From the NCBI RefSeq assembly GCF_027580225.2, contig NW_027395277.1:1116001-1180000 (forward strand): a DNA stretch of 64,000 nt. Reading direction: 5' to 3'. The notes below the pieces were generated by a model. That model saw nothing but the letters and a program-made list of their open reading frames with translations. It was not told where the DNA came from and ran no database searches. The position numbers were made by a program, and so were the translations under genes. Positions 56,401-64,000 of this stretch are shown here, piece after piece. Source of the DNA: Misgurnus anguillicaudatus (taxonomy: Eukaryota; Chordata; Actinopteri; Cypriniformes; Cobitidae). Positions within the stretch are counted from its first letter, which is position 1. Each line of letters opens with the position of its first letter.

Positions 56401-59400
56401 CAAGGAAGCATTTTGGCTTAAAAAAAGAAAAGAAAAAATTTAGATCTATTTTTTTTTTCATTTTTGATAAAAAAAAGAAAGAAAATGTAGTGCCACATGC
56501 AACGTATTGTATCGTATATGTATTGTGATACATATTGTATCGTGATGCACTTGACAATACCCAGCCCTACTTTTGACCCAGTGACAGCTCATCGTTTTTT
56601 CTGACAGTGTAACATAACTAAAAAACAATTATTCCTTTGTCATATAAAAAATAAAACAGCTAAAATATTTTAATGAATGAGGGCAAAATACAATTTCATT
56701 TATAATTGAATAAAAAATAAAGCTGTTGTTTATTAAGCAATTCACTAGGTGTGCAAAAGTTTACATTTGATCTCTGCATGTATTTGGATGTGACCCTGCC
56801 TGTGAAAACCCAGCTTAACCTTTTAAGCGTCACCCCACCCTATTCAGTTAAATCTACTCTCTTGAAGCTTTCAAACAATATACAGTTTGTCATGATTAGA
56901 TAAGAATTCATATGCAAACATTTAAGTAAATGTAGGCGTCCTGCTGGTGGGACAGTGACATTTAGCAGAAAATAAATGTTTTGAGGCACATAAATGAATC
57001 AATTACTCTCTCTATATAATTTATTTTATAAAACACTGTTGAAATGTCTATTCTGGAGGCTTAGACCTTTCCAACGATATATAGCTTGTAGTGATAGATT
57101 AAAATTGACATCAACAATATTAATGCAAACTTAGGTGTCCCGTATTTGGGACGGCGACGCTTAACAGTTTAAACTCTTCCTACACAATTCTGTAAGAATA
57201 TAACCTTGATATCTTTAATTTTGACTGAGTACGATTTTGTCAAAGATTGAAATCAAACTTTAATGCACCAAATCTCATCATTAGATTATGAGACTTTAAC
57301 CTGGATTTCACATATTGTGTCCTTCACCAAATATTATGTTGATCACATAATCAATAAGCATGAGTGTCGGGGGTAACGCATTACAAGTAACTTGCATTAC
57401 GTAATAATATTACTTTTCTGAAGTAACGAGTAAAGTAATTCATTACTTTATAAATGTACACATTACTGTTTGAGTTACTTTTTTAAAAAAGTAGTGCGAG
57501 TTACTTTTCAGTTTATTTAATTTGATAAAAAAATAATGTACTGAATTAAGGCCTGTTGACTGCTTTATTGTGATTGGCTTAGAAATGTTGCATGGGTGTT
57601 GATTATTTATCTGTAAACCACACACCTAACCTGTGAAATGTCTTAAAATAGGCACCAGAGCGATGCTTGTGGTAACCGTGGTATAAGAGGAATAATTGAC
57701 TATGGTTCTTTGAATTATAAGAAATCACACCAACGATGCTGGGTGTGAATTATTTTCTAATAATTCAACGGCCCGTCGTCAATTATTCCTTACATATTAA
57801 CTCGCGGCTGAGCAGGAACAGTTTAAGTCAGAGGCGGAGATGGCAGGAAAGAACTTGACATTTTTTGCGACGGAAATATGCAATTTCTGAATACAGAACT
57901 TCTCAGTCATAAACATCTGCAAAGCCAACCGATTCTCACCAAAAAGCGTACAAATGACACGCAGTGTGATTATCTTGCAATAGATACGCCAAATTCCGAT
58001 TTTGCGTGCGTATGATACGCCAGTCCTTCCCATTCACTTATATGGCGAATCGTTTCGTGACGTTTTATTTATTGTTTTCTCATTTGTTTTCTGTTTTTTA
58101 CCATTTTCGCTTGGGTTTAGGGTTAGAACAACTTTTTATTATATAAAAATGACATCCTAACCCAAACCCCAACTCTAACCCAAGCGACCATGGCTTAAAT
58201 ATAGATAAAACATAAAGAAACCTGTATATTAAATAACCTGCTTAAACAAATGTGAAATCTAACCCTAAACCCAAGCGAAAATGGTTTAAAAAACAGAAAA
58301 CAAATGAGAAAACAATAAATAAAACGTCACGAAACGATTCGCCATATAAGTGAATGGGAAGGACTGGCGTATCATATGCACGCAAAATCGGAATTTGGCG
58401 TATCTATTGCAAGATAATCACACTGCGTGTCATTTGTACGCATCTTGGTGAGAACGGGTAGGCAAAGCCTGAAAGAGATCAAGCCTCAGCCAAGTAAGAA
58501 AAAGTAACGCAAAAGTAACTTAAAAGTAACATAAGCATTACTTTCCATGAAAAGTAACTAAGTAACGCAATTAGTTACCTTTTTGGGGAGTAACGTAGCC
58601 TCTTATGGAACGGCTGAAATTCCACAAGGGGCGTATTTGTTCCTCAGACGTTGCACAATAAACGTGACATCCGAATATATTCATTATAAATCGTGAATGA
58701 AAAGTGAGATTCGAAGGAATGTCTGTTAGTGAACTAATTGTATACAGTATTTATATCGTAATTCGGTCAGAAACGTCAAGCTTGTGAGATGAACAAATCA
58801 TTTTGGATTAAAAGGCTTGGATATTCCATTTCCTTGGACTTTTGGGGATTTATGAACAATTTGTTTTGGACAATTTCACCGAAGCGGATAAAGGGAAGAT
58901 TTTGAAGGCAAGTAAATATCCTAAATCGGCGCCGCCCGGTTCAGGTAACTAACAACTAGATTACAGTTTTATGACTGCTAAAAATCATATTATGCTTTGT
59001 GTGTGCGCTTAATGGAATCCCGAAAGTCTAAGCTTTACAACGATGTGCCGCATGACCGTATATTTTAAAGATTTAATGCTTCAAAGTTACAATGACGTAA
59101 TGCAGCCTCACGTGCAAGGGAGGGGGTGTGCCGTGTACGGCACAGTGTTCCTTATCAGGTTAACTTTATTAAACGTAACTTTCCCCAACACTGAGCATGA
59201 CAAAGTTTCAAAATTAGCTCAATTTGTTGATCATTGCATTACAACGCAAAGGTTATGGGTTTGATCCTCAGGGAACACACATACTAATAAGATGTATACT
59301 TTGTTATACACTTGAAGTTGCTTTGCACTGCAAAAATGACTTTCTTACGTAGTATTTTTGTCTTGTTTTCAGTACAAGTACAAAAATATGTATTTTCTTA

Positions 59401-60429
59401 ATGATCAAAAGTAAAATAAGTATTTTTTTAGAGAAAAAAAACCCATACAACTTTAGTGGATTTGTGCTTAAAACAACACAAAAATCTGTCAATGGGATAA
59501 GCATTTTTTCCTGAAATTTTTTCTTGAATATTGGTTTAAAAATGTTACCCCATTGGCAGATTATTTTGCACAAATTCACTTAAATTTTATGTGTTTTTGT
59601 CTTAAAACTAGACTTATTTTCTTAGGTAATTTCGCTCATCAAGAAAATAAATCTTAATGTAAGAATTTATAGATATTTGTACTGAAAACAAGACATAAAT
59701 ACTAAGTAAGAAAGTCATTTTTTGCAGTGTGAAAGATCATCTGGCAAAATGCAAAAATATAAAATTGTAGTTTTACTGGACAGTAAAGTACAATATATTT
59801 TGTATGTATTTTCTCTCTCAGACTGTTAGAGTGGTTGCCAGATATTCAAGAGGATGTGGGCTGGATGAAAGAGCAAACAGCGAAACTGCTGCAGAGTTTG
59901 TTTACACATGCAGGAAAGAGCATGTCGCAGCAGGTGTCTGCACGGTGAGACAACATGCATGTGGGCATACAAACGCACACGCAAAAACCTTTCACACACT
60001 AAGACATGGCACTCTTTCCACTGAACTTGAGTGGTTGTTTCTGTTCAACAATAACACACACACACACAAACCATTCTTTTGATTTCACAAACAAACTTTG
60101 ACAATCAGAAAGGTTGTAAAAAAACATCCGTTGTGTTCTCTGTCCCGTACAGCTTTTTATATCAGCTGCAATTGAAACATTCCCAGTCCCTCCCGGCCAG
60201 CTTCAGCGCGGCACACCTGCTCCCGGGTTGGATCCGTGGTGGCAGCTCGACCGTGCTGGACGCCATGCTGCGATTGGATCAGTACCAGCGTCAACTCCTG
60301 CCAGGTTTCTTCTGTGTCAATCTGGACATCAGAGGCTCTTTATCCACCAGCTCAATGAGGCTCCAAGACACAGATGAGGGTCTTAACATGCGTCCACTCG
60401 AACCTCCTAACACCAGCTTGCTTCCTTAA
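43904..60429 (+). CDS. pnpla2: pnpla2, adipose triglyceride lipase ATGL (9 coding exons, 492 aa)
   Basis: ATGL hydrolyses triacylglycerol to diacylglycerol and fatty acid on lipid droplets, the first step of lipolysis; it is activated by CGI-58 (ABHD5) and inhibited by G0S2. Exons at 43904-44090, 45964-46196, 46348-46413, 46979-47191, 54468-54528, 55026-55211, 55521-55653, 59822-59944 and 60153-60429 join in phase to 492 codons plus stop; human is 504. The patatin domain (about 10-178) has the glycine-rich oxyanion loop GCGFLG (14-19), the nucleophile motif GASAG (Ser47) and the DGG motif (Asp166), giving the expected Ser-Asp dyad. Residues 315-400 form the less conserved lipid-droplet-binding region. 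The C-terminal region ends [12 protein letters not shown]. Synteny with pidd1 and Ser/Asp positions identical to human identify pnpla2 rather than other PNPLA genes. Confidence 0.97.
44322..45665. repeat. CTGGTTTTAGCTGGT minisatellite in pnpla2 intron 1
   Basis: Three blocks (about 44322-44800, 44880-45150 and 45315-45665) are built from AGCTGGTTTTAGCTGGTC-like units in both orientations (ACCAGCTAAAACCAGC). Blocks are separated by similar spacers containing TTTGGTATTTAAGAGTATTA, so the blocks and spacers together were duplicated. The short ORF 45458-45685 reads through it and is not a gene. Confidence 0.9.
45964..46196 (+). CDS. pnpla2: pnpla2 exon 2
   Basis: Acceptor GGTCCTGTGACAG, donor GTGCAG|GTGTGT. 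Residues 63-140; [20 protein letters not shown] and [20 protein letters not shown] match human [20 protein letters not shown] and [20 protein letters not shown]. Confidence 0.97.
46348..46413 (+). CDS. pnpla2: pnpla2 exon 3
   Basis: Acceptor TTGTGAGTACAG, donor GGTGTG|GTGAGT. 22 codons, residues 141-162, [22 protein letters not shown] (human [22 protein letters not shown]). Confidence 0.96.
46979..47191 (+). CDS. pnpla2: pnpla2 exon 4 (catalytic Asp166)
   Basis: Acceptor CTATCTTTCAG, donor CCTCTG|GTACAAAC. Residues 163-233, [20 protein letters not shown] then [11 protein letters not shown]. Asp166 of DGG completes the dyad. The donor is followed within a few bases by CA repeats. Confidence 0.97.
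47198..47470. repeat. (CA)n microsatellites after the exon 4 donor
   Basis: A short CA run begins at 47198, six bases into the intron. Long uninterrupted CA runs are at 47248-47315 and 47381-47470. Confidence 0.97.
50001..50497 (-). mobile_element. Solo LTR of a retrotransposon, copy 1 (497 bp)
   Basis: Bounded by TGTTGGAAAC and TTTCAACA (TG...CA) with AGAC directly repeated on both flanks (49997-50000 and 50498-50501). Read on the minus strand it has AATAAA (50062-50057) about 60 bp before the end, as expected of an LTR R-U5 region. No internal retroviral genes, primer-binding site or second distinct LTR border are seen, so it is a solo LTR. The lineage (Gypsy or ERV-like) is not determinable. 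Confidence 0.78.
51234..51730 (-). mobile_element. Solo LTR, copy 2 (made by tandem duplication)
   Basis: Appears identical to copy 1 and lies exactly 1233 bp downstream. The array sequence on both sides is duplicated with it, so it was copied by duplication of a 1233-bp segment and not by a second integration. Confidence 0.85.
54468..54528 (+). CDS. pnpla2: pnpla2 exon 5
   Basis: Acceptor CCTCTTTCTCAG, donor ACTAATG|GTGAGT. 61 bp, residues 234-253, [20 protein letters not shown] (human [19 protein letters not shown]). Its phase proves that intron 4 with the whole satellite array is removed. Confidence 0.96.
55026..55211 (+). CDS. pnpla2: pnpla2 exon 6 (acidic variable region)
   Basis: Acceptor TGCATATTTAG, donor CACAAAG|GTGACT. 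Residues 254-315 with an acidic run [18 protein letters not shown] coded partly by a GAT triplet repeat, then [12 protein letters not shown] (human HILEHLPARLNE). Confidence 0.93.
55521..55653 (+). CDS. pnpla2: pnpla2 exon 7 (hydrophobic region)
   Basis: Acceptor TCTCTCTAAAG, donor ATCAG|GTAATT. Residues 316-359, [39 protein letters not shown]. This corresponds to the human hydrophobic stretch (about 315-360) that targets lipid droplets. Confidence 0.95.
55785..56140. repeat. Dispersed repeat, TTTATTTATATAGCGCTTTTCACAAT
   Basis: Starts TTCAATTCAATTTTATTTATATAGCGCTTTTC and continues GCAGCTTTACATTAATAGAAG with CCCCTAGGAGAAAAAACC near the right end. This is a repeat type I recall as widespread in teleosts. 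Only landmarks are quoted. Confidence 0.55.
56197..56572. mobile_element. MITE with AGGGCTGTGCAAAAATAT / CAGCCCT ends
   Basis: The left end TAGGGCTGTGCAAAAATATT and right end GACAATACCCAGCCCTA are inverted at their tips. The interior has GTATCGTATATG and GTATCGTGATGC words and a CTG run. Confidence 0.55.
57546..57794. mobile_element. Hairpin repeat, fourth copy
   Basis: Inverted relative to the copies at 12493-14893: it starts AAGGCCTGTTGACTGCTTTA and ends CGGCCCGTCGTCAATTATTCCTTA. Confidence 0.7.
57927..58461. mobile_element. Palindromic element with TTTAGGGTTAG core, third family
   Basis: Near-perfect inverted arms of about 150 bp (GCGTACAAATGACACGCAGT against ACTGCGTGTCATTTGTACGC). Core CGCTTGGGTTTAGGGTTAGA on the left and TCTAACCCTAAACCCAAGCG on the right. 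Ends CGATTCTCACC / GGTGAGAACGG. Confidence 0.88.
59214..59752 (+). mobile_element. tRNA-derived SINE remnant split by a MITE
   Basis: TAGCTCAATTTGTTGATCATTGC resembles a pol III A box region, and GGTTATGGGTTTGATCCTCA a B box region. ACTTGAAGTTGCTTTG at 59310-59325 and AAAGATCATCTGGCAAAATGC at 59732-59752 are the two halves of a typical SINE tail, separated by the MITE 59326-59729. Confidence 0.72.
59326..59729. mobile_element. CACTGCAAAAATGAC MITE, second copy
   Basis: Ends CACTGCAAAAATGACTTTCT and AGAAAGTCATTTTTTGCAGTG are inverted. It belongs to the same family as 13897-14280 and is inserted into the SINE. Confidence 0.87.
59822..59944 (+). CDS. pnpla2: pnpla2 exon 8
   Basis: Acceptor TTTTCTCTCTCAG; the donor GCACG|GTGAGA is chosen because it keeps phase; GTGTCT 11 bp upstream would shift it. 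Residues 360-400, [20 protein letters not shown] (human [20 protein letters not shown]). Confidence 0.94.
60153..60429 (+). CDS. pnpla2: pnpla2 exon 9 (C-terminus, stop)
   Basis: Acceptor CTGTCCCGTACAG. Residues 401-492; SQSLPASFS aligns with the human VQSLPSVPLS around Ser404, and [19 protein letters not shown] with human WEECQRQLLLGLFCTNVAF. TAA at 60427-60429. The tail after this is shorter than in human. Confidence 0.94.
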
Positions 60430-60757
60430 CAATAGCGATATTATATCCCACAATGGAGTGACATCTGAATGTGCTGAACTTTGAACTTTGATTTCAGGGC
60501 CTGATGGTTTGCATCATCCGAATGACATTTCATCAAATGCTCTGAGATCTATTCGCTTTGTTTAATTCCAAGAGGAATTTCTGACTCATGACTTTATATT
60601 TATGTTTCTGCTTTAAAACCATCAAGAACGCTGTCCCGTTTTACATCTGTCGTAAGTGCCCTTGATGTAACCACTATGAAAACAATCACACAAAAAAAGA
60701 GTAAGGATACGCAAAATGTTTTTTTTTTTTGGGATTGTGTTGATTGTGATTAACGTG
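60430..60757 (+). other. pnpla2 proximal 3' UTR
   Basis: Non-repetitive sequence directly after the stop, without a good AATAAA before the MITE at 60758. The transcript probably runs on through the MITE cluster. Confidence 0.5.
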
Positions 60758-60804
60758 CAGTGTTGGGGAAAGTTACTTTTAAAAGTAATACATTACAATA
60801 TTAA

Positions 60805-61125
60805 AGCAACACAAAATATTTTTACCTTAAAATAACGTTTCCAAAAAAGTTTCAGTCGTTCATCCACTCGAAACAGGGTGAACGGCACTTTCACATTCGC
60901 TTTGCAGCCCTCTATCGGCCAAAACCGCACTAAAAAAGTTTCCAACAGTCGGGTCGCGGTTCTGTAGTTCGAGTGAAAACTACAAAAACTTGCTTTTTGG
61001 CAGACCTACAATCTAATCAGAGCCAGCTTTGCTGCAGTAGGCTAAATTATTTACGAGAGTGGTAATGGACAATTCCGCTTCCCACCTATAGGGGGATCAA
61101 AGAGCAAAAACTCTTTAGTGTTGCT
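60805..61125. mobile_element. TTAA element AGCAACACAAAAT, second copy
   Basis: TTAA (60801-60804), AGCAACACAAAATATTTTT; right CTCTTTAGTGTTGCT, TTAA (61126-61129). It is inverted relative to 27807-28113, as shown by TCCGCTTCCCACC at the right here and GGTTGGAAGCGGA at the left there. Confidence 0.88.
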
Positions 61126-61129
61126 TTAA

Positions 61130-61385
61130 AGGGACACAAGGCAGCATTTTTATGTTAATAAATCATCTTCGTAAGTCGGTATATGGTTAAATGACTCATT
61201 ACATGACGAATGAAGACCCTCTCGCCCGCCCCTACCGTCTGTAGGAAGAATACCTCACTTGCAAGTTCGCTGTATCCGACCCGGTGTCCTTCAGTCTCGT
61301 AAAGTCTCAGATATAGAAAGCATTTACTCCCAGCCACTAGGGGGAGCTAGTAGAGAAATAATACTCAGACTTGCCTGGTGTGCCT
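61130..61385. mobile_element. TTAA element AGGGACACAAGGC / GCCTGGTGTGCCT
   Basis: Shares its left TTAA with the previous element; the right TTAA is at 61386-61389. The ends AGGGACACAAGGCA and TTGCCTGGTGTGCCT are inverted. Confidence 0.8.
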
Positions 61386-62109
61386 TTAAGTTACTTCCCA
61401 AAAAAGTAACTAATTGCGTTACTTAGTTACTTTTCATGAAAAGTAATGCTTTCGTTACCTTTAAGTTACTTTTGCTTGATCTCGTTCAGATATTGCACAT
61501 TTCCATCACAAAAATATCAAGCTCTGGCCTGCCATCTCCGTTTCGGACTCAAAACTGTTTCCGCTAAGGTGCGCACGCATATAGTGCGTAATTCTATGTG
61601 ACTACGTCCAGTTTAATTCAGTACGTTATGTTTTTTTTATCAAATTAATTAAACCGAAAAGTAACTTGCATTGCTTTTTTAAAAAAGTAACTCAAATATT
61701 AATGTGTACATTTATAAAGTAATGCGTTACTTTACTTATTACTCCAGAAAAGTAATATTATTACATAATGCACGTTACTTGTAATGTACCCCCAACACTG
61801 TTAATGTGTGCCAAACACTTAACATTCCTTTATGACTATCAAAAAAGAAATGTAAAATATCTCAGAATGTTCCTGAATGTGTCTCGCATGTCGCATTAGT
61901 AAGAAATGAGGAGATCAGATGCAAAAGCCGGTAAACGACAACTCCGAATTTTGAATGCACTTATTATACATTCATCAAATAGTTTCGCTTAATTTCAGGC
62001 TCACGTCATTTAGAAACACTGTTTGGTGGCAGAATCTGAGTCAAAAAATGCTTATTTATAAGAAAACATATCTGACGCACTTAGAGGGTTTTGCATCTGA
62101 TCTCTTTAA

Positions 62110-62387
62110 AGGAACAGTATGTAGGATTGTGGCCAAAACTGGTATTGCAATCACAAAACTTGTGGCTAAAACTGGTACTGCAATCAAACAACTGGTGGCT
62201 AATACACAAAATGACAACATAAACATCAGTTGAGGGCTGCAACTCCACTTTTTAAATGACAATATCCAGGCCAGACCACTGTTGTCAGTGATATAAGTAT
62301 TTGAAATGAAAATGATTTCTTAATGTCTAGGGACATATCAGGGCCATTTTATGATTAATTGATATTAATTTCTTACATACTGTTCCT
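62110..62387. mobile_element. TTAA element AGGAACAGTATGTAGG, second copy
   Basis: TTAA on both sides (62106-62109 and 62388-62391), ends AGGAACAGTATGTAGGATTG and TTCTTACATACTGTTCCT. Inverted relative to 10312-10555. Confidence 0.85.
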
Positions 62388-62767
62388 TTAAATGTAATTT
62401 CTTTCAGAGGGTTCTTGAATGTGTCGTATCGGTAAGAAATGTATTTTCTTTCAGAATGTTATTGTATGTGTTTTGGATGCTCTGGTCAGCAGTATTTATA
62501 TTTTAAAGGATGTGTAAAAGGAGTGCCAAACGTGCTCAGTATTTCTAGACTAGAAGTTTTATTTTTGCACCAAGGCTATGATTAAAAAACACCATGTGAC
62601 CACACGCCACTGCAAAGCAACCATCATGGCTTCACCTACACTGTACAGTAAAGAATATGGGTTTATGTGCACAGCACATTTCACTGTTTTTGTATAGTTG
62701 TGTTTTATCTAACTTTTTCTTGTTATGTCACCAACGGTTATTTGTTTGAAAAGGTTGCCAGACAGAG

Positions 62768-63062
62768 ATTAAAGAGACTGATCTAATCTGGTAATCCATG
62801 TAAATGCTTTATAATCTAGGACCGGATTTCTGGTACAAGCCATACAATGAAGAACACCTAATCTGCTAATCGTGCAAATCCAAGATAATTTCTGCTTTGT
62901 GTTAAAGTCAGTATTCTAATGTAATCAACTTTTAAAGGTGGTTAAAATACATAATAAAGTTTATTGACACATAATTTGCTGGTATTTCTATAGGAAATAT
63001 ATCAATTTAAAGAGTTTTAATGTTAAATTGTAATTGTTAACCCAATAAAACCCAAAAATAAA
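62768..63062 (+). terminator. Candidate pnpla2 polyadenylation signals
   Basis: ATTAAA at 62768-62773 and AATAAA at 62953-62958, 63044-63049 and 63057-63062, after relatively repeat-poor sequence from 62470. If used, the 3' UTR would be about 2.4-2.6 kb and would contain the MITE cluster. Confidence 0.3.
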
Positions 63063-63409
63063 TATCCTCACATTACATCATGTTGTTTTTCCTGTATTTA
63101 TTTCTTTGTTTTGCTGAACAAGGGCCCTAAATTGTCACTTTTTTGCATAATAACAAAAACTTTAAATCCATTATATAGCTATTATTTTAAAAAAGCATTT
63201 TGTATATGTTTTCCATGACTTTCCCAAATAGTCACAGCTGTGAGGTGCTGTTTCCAAATCTGACTTGTATTGGTTTGCTTTTACAGTAAAAAATGCTGTT
63301 TTTACCTCTCCTATAAACATTACAGTTTAATCTTTTTATTTTATTTATAATTTACAGGAAAATGACATAAAATAGTCGCACTAAACGCGTTGTAAGTACG
63401 AGTCAAGTT

Positions 63410-63720
63410 CAAGTGCGTGGGAGTGTGCTGCGTCATTCTGATGCCGCGCTGCTATTGGCTGGTGAGCTTTGCGTTTGGCTCCACGGTGCCCTCGGTGATC
63501 GCATCCGGCAGAGGGCGCGTTTTCTTCCGCCTGTTGCGTCTCTCCGCACCCCTCTCCTCTTCTCTCTACCCGGACTAAAAGAGCCGAGAGATCCGAATAT
63601 TTTTGTGAATCGGTTCATCCGAACAGATCTCTGCAGTCAAGCGGTTCAAGATGATTTACTGACGACTTAACGCTCCTGATATCCGTGCTAAAAATAAACA
63701 CGAGACATTTTAATAGATTG
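63410..63720 (+). promoter_or_regulatory. Possible promoter of the next gene
   Basis: A CpG-enriched block with an inverted CCAAT box (CTATTGGCTG, 63452-63461), GC-rich words and no TATA box. In human the next gene is CRACR2B; no coding exon is visible before the window ends, so the gene is not identified. A possible donor CCG|GTATGT is near 63820. Confidence 0.35.
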
Positions 63721-64000
63721 AATGGTTATGATGGGAGTTAAATGGAACATATAATGGAATAAATGGGTCTCTAAACGTAATTCTACTGGATTTAAAGGTT
63801 ATATTCAGAATTTGCCTACCGGTATGTTGGTTTTAGTGAAAACTTCTTGCCTATTGTGGTAATGCGTTGGATTCATTTGATGGGATTTATCTGAAAACCA
63901 TTAAGTTAAATCCTAGTGGACGCTACATAAACTACTTTTGTAATGTTTTTTTAATTGTAAATGGCTTAAATGGTTCATAACAACATTTGTGGTTTGTGGT

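Larger units (their letters stand above)
57363..59195. mobile_element. AGTGTTGGGG hAT-like MITE, copy 2, with several guests
   Basis: Starts AGTGTCGGGGGTAACGCATT and closes with AACTTTCCCCAACACT at about 59195. Guests are the hairpin repeat 57546-57794, the palindrome 57927-58461, and an unclassified piece, about 58600-59170, that breaks the right arm. Opposite orientation to 6458-7738. Confidence 0.7.
60758..61800. mobile_element. CAGTGTTGGGG hAT-like MITE, copy 3, with two TTAA guests
   Basis: Perfect ends CAGTGTTGGGG and CCCCCAACACTG with near-perfect 8-bp flanks TTAACGTG / TTAATGTG. Guests at 60805-61125 and 61130-61385. The corresponding site in copy 1 (CAATATTAAGTTACTCC at about 6497) is empty. 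Confidence 0.85.

Overview
The window is vertebrate nuclear DNA, almost certainly from a teleost and most likely a cyprinid or other cypriniform fish. The evidence is spliced genes with GT-AG introns whose exons align (from memory, without a database search) to human orthologues, together with dense palindromic MITE families, a tRNA-derived SINE and long CA/TG microsatellites of the kind that crowd cypriniform introns. Nothing here is bacterial or viral in layout.

Three genes can be read. (1) slc25a22 (mitochondrial glutamate carrier 1), minus strand, enters from the left edge: its first two coding exons are at 1128-1147 and 882-1007. Non-coding 5' exons probably lie at 8604-8651 and about 17140, below a CpG-rich promoter at 17140-17420. 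(2) pidd1 (p53-induced death domain protein, PIDDosome scaffold), minus strand, is complete: 16 coding exons from 39251 down to 20018 join in perfect phase into 991 codons plus stop. (3) pnpla2 (adipose triglyceride lipase, ATGL), plus strand, is complete: 9 coding exons from 43904 to 60429 join into 492 codons plus stop, with the catalytic Ser47 and Asp166 in their expected places. The order slc25a22(-), pidd1(-), pnpla2(+) matches human 11p15.5, except that no RPLP2 is visible between pidd1 and pnpla2. A possible promoter for the next gene lies at 63410-63720.

Layout: 1-17420, slc25a22 start with long 5' introns full of nested MITEs; 17490-20017, region downstream of pidd1 with a triplicated unit of about 555 bp; 20018-39251, pidd1; 39252-43903, head-to-head intergenic region with both promoters; 43904-60429, pnpla2, whose intron 1 holds a CTGGT-rich minisatellite and whose intron 4 holds a 7 kb CA/30-bp satellite array carrying a solo LTR that was later copied by a 1233-bp tandem duplication; 60430-63100, probable 3' UTR and repeats.

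The genes are neighbours rather than a pathway. slc25a22 imports glutamate into mitochondria, pidd1 activates caspase-2 or NF-kB signalling after centrosome or DNA damage, and pnpla2 performs the first step of triglyceride hydrolysis on lipid droplets. The most interesting signals are: a changed residue at the first PIDD autoproteolysis site (QFS instead of HFS); a large set of unrelated-looking MITEs that all share AGG...CCT ends and TTAA flanks and dock end to end at shared TTAA sites; palindromic elements with different ends but a common core; and the CA array beginning directly after the pnpla2 exon 4 splice donor. I saw no clear case for a wholly new multi-gene system.
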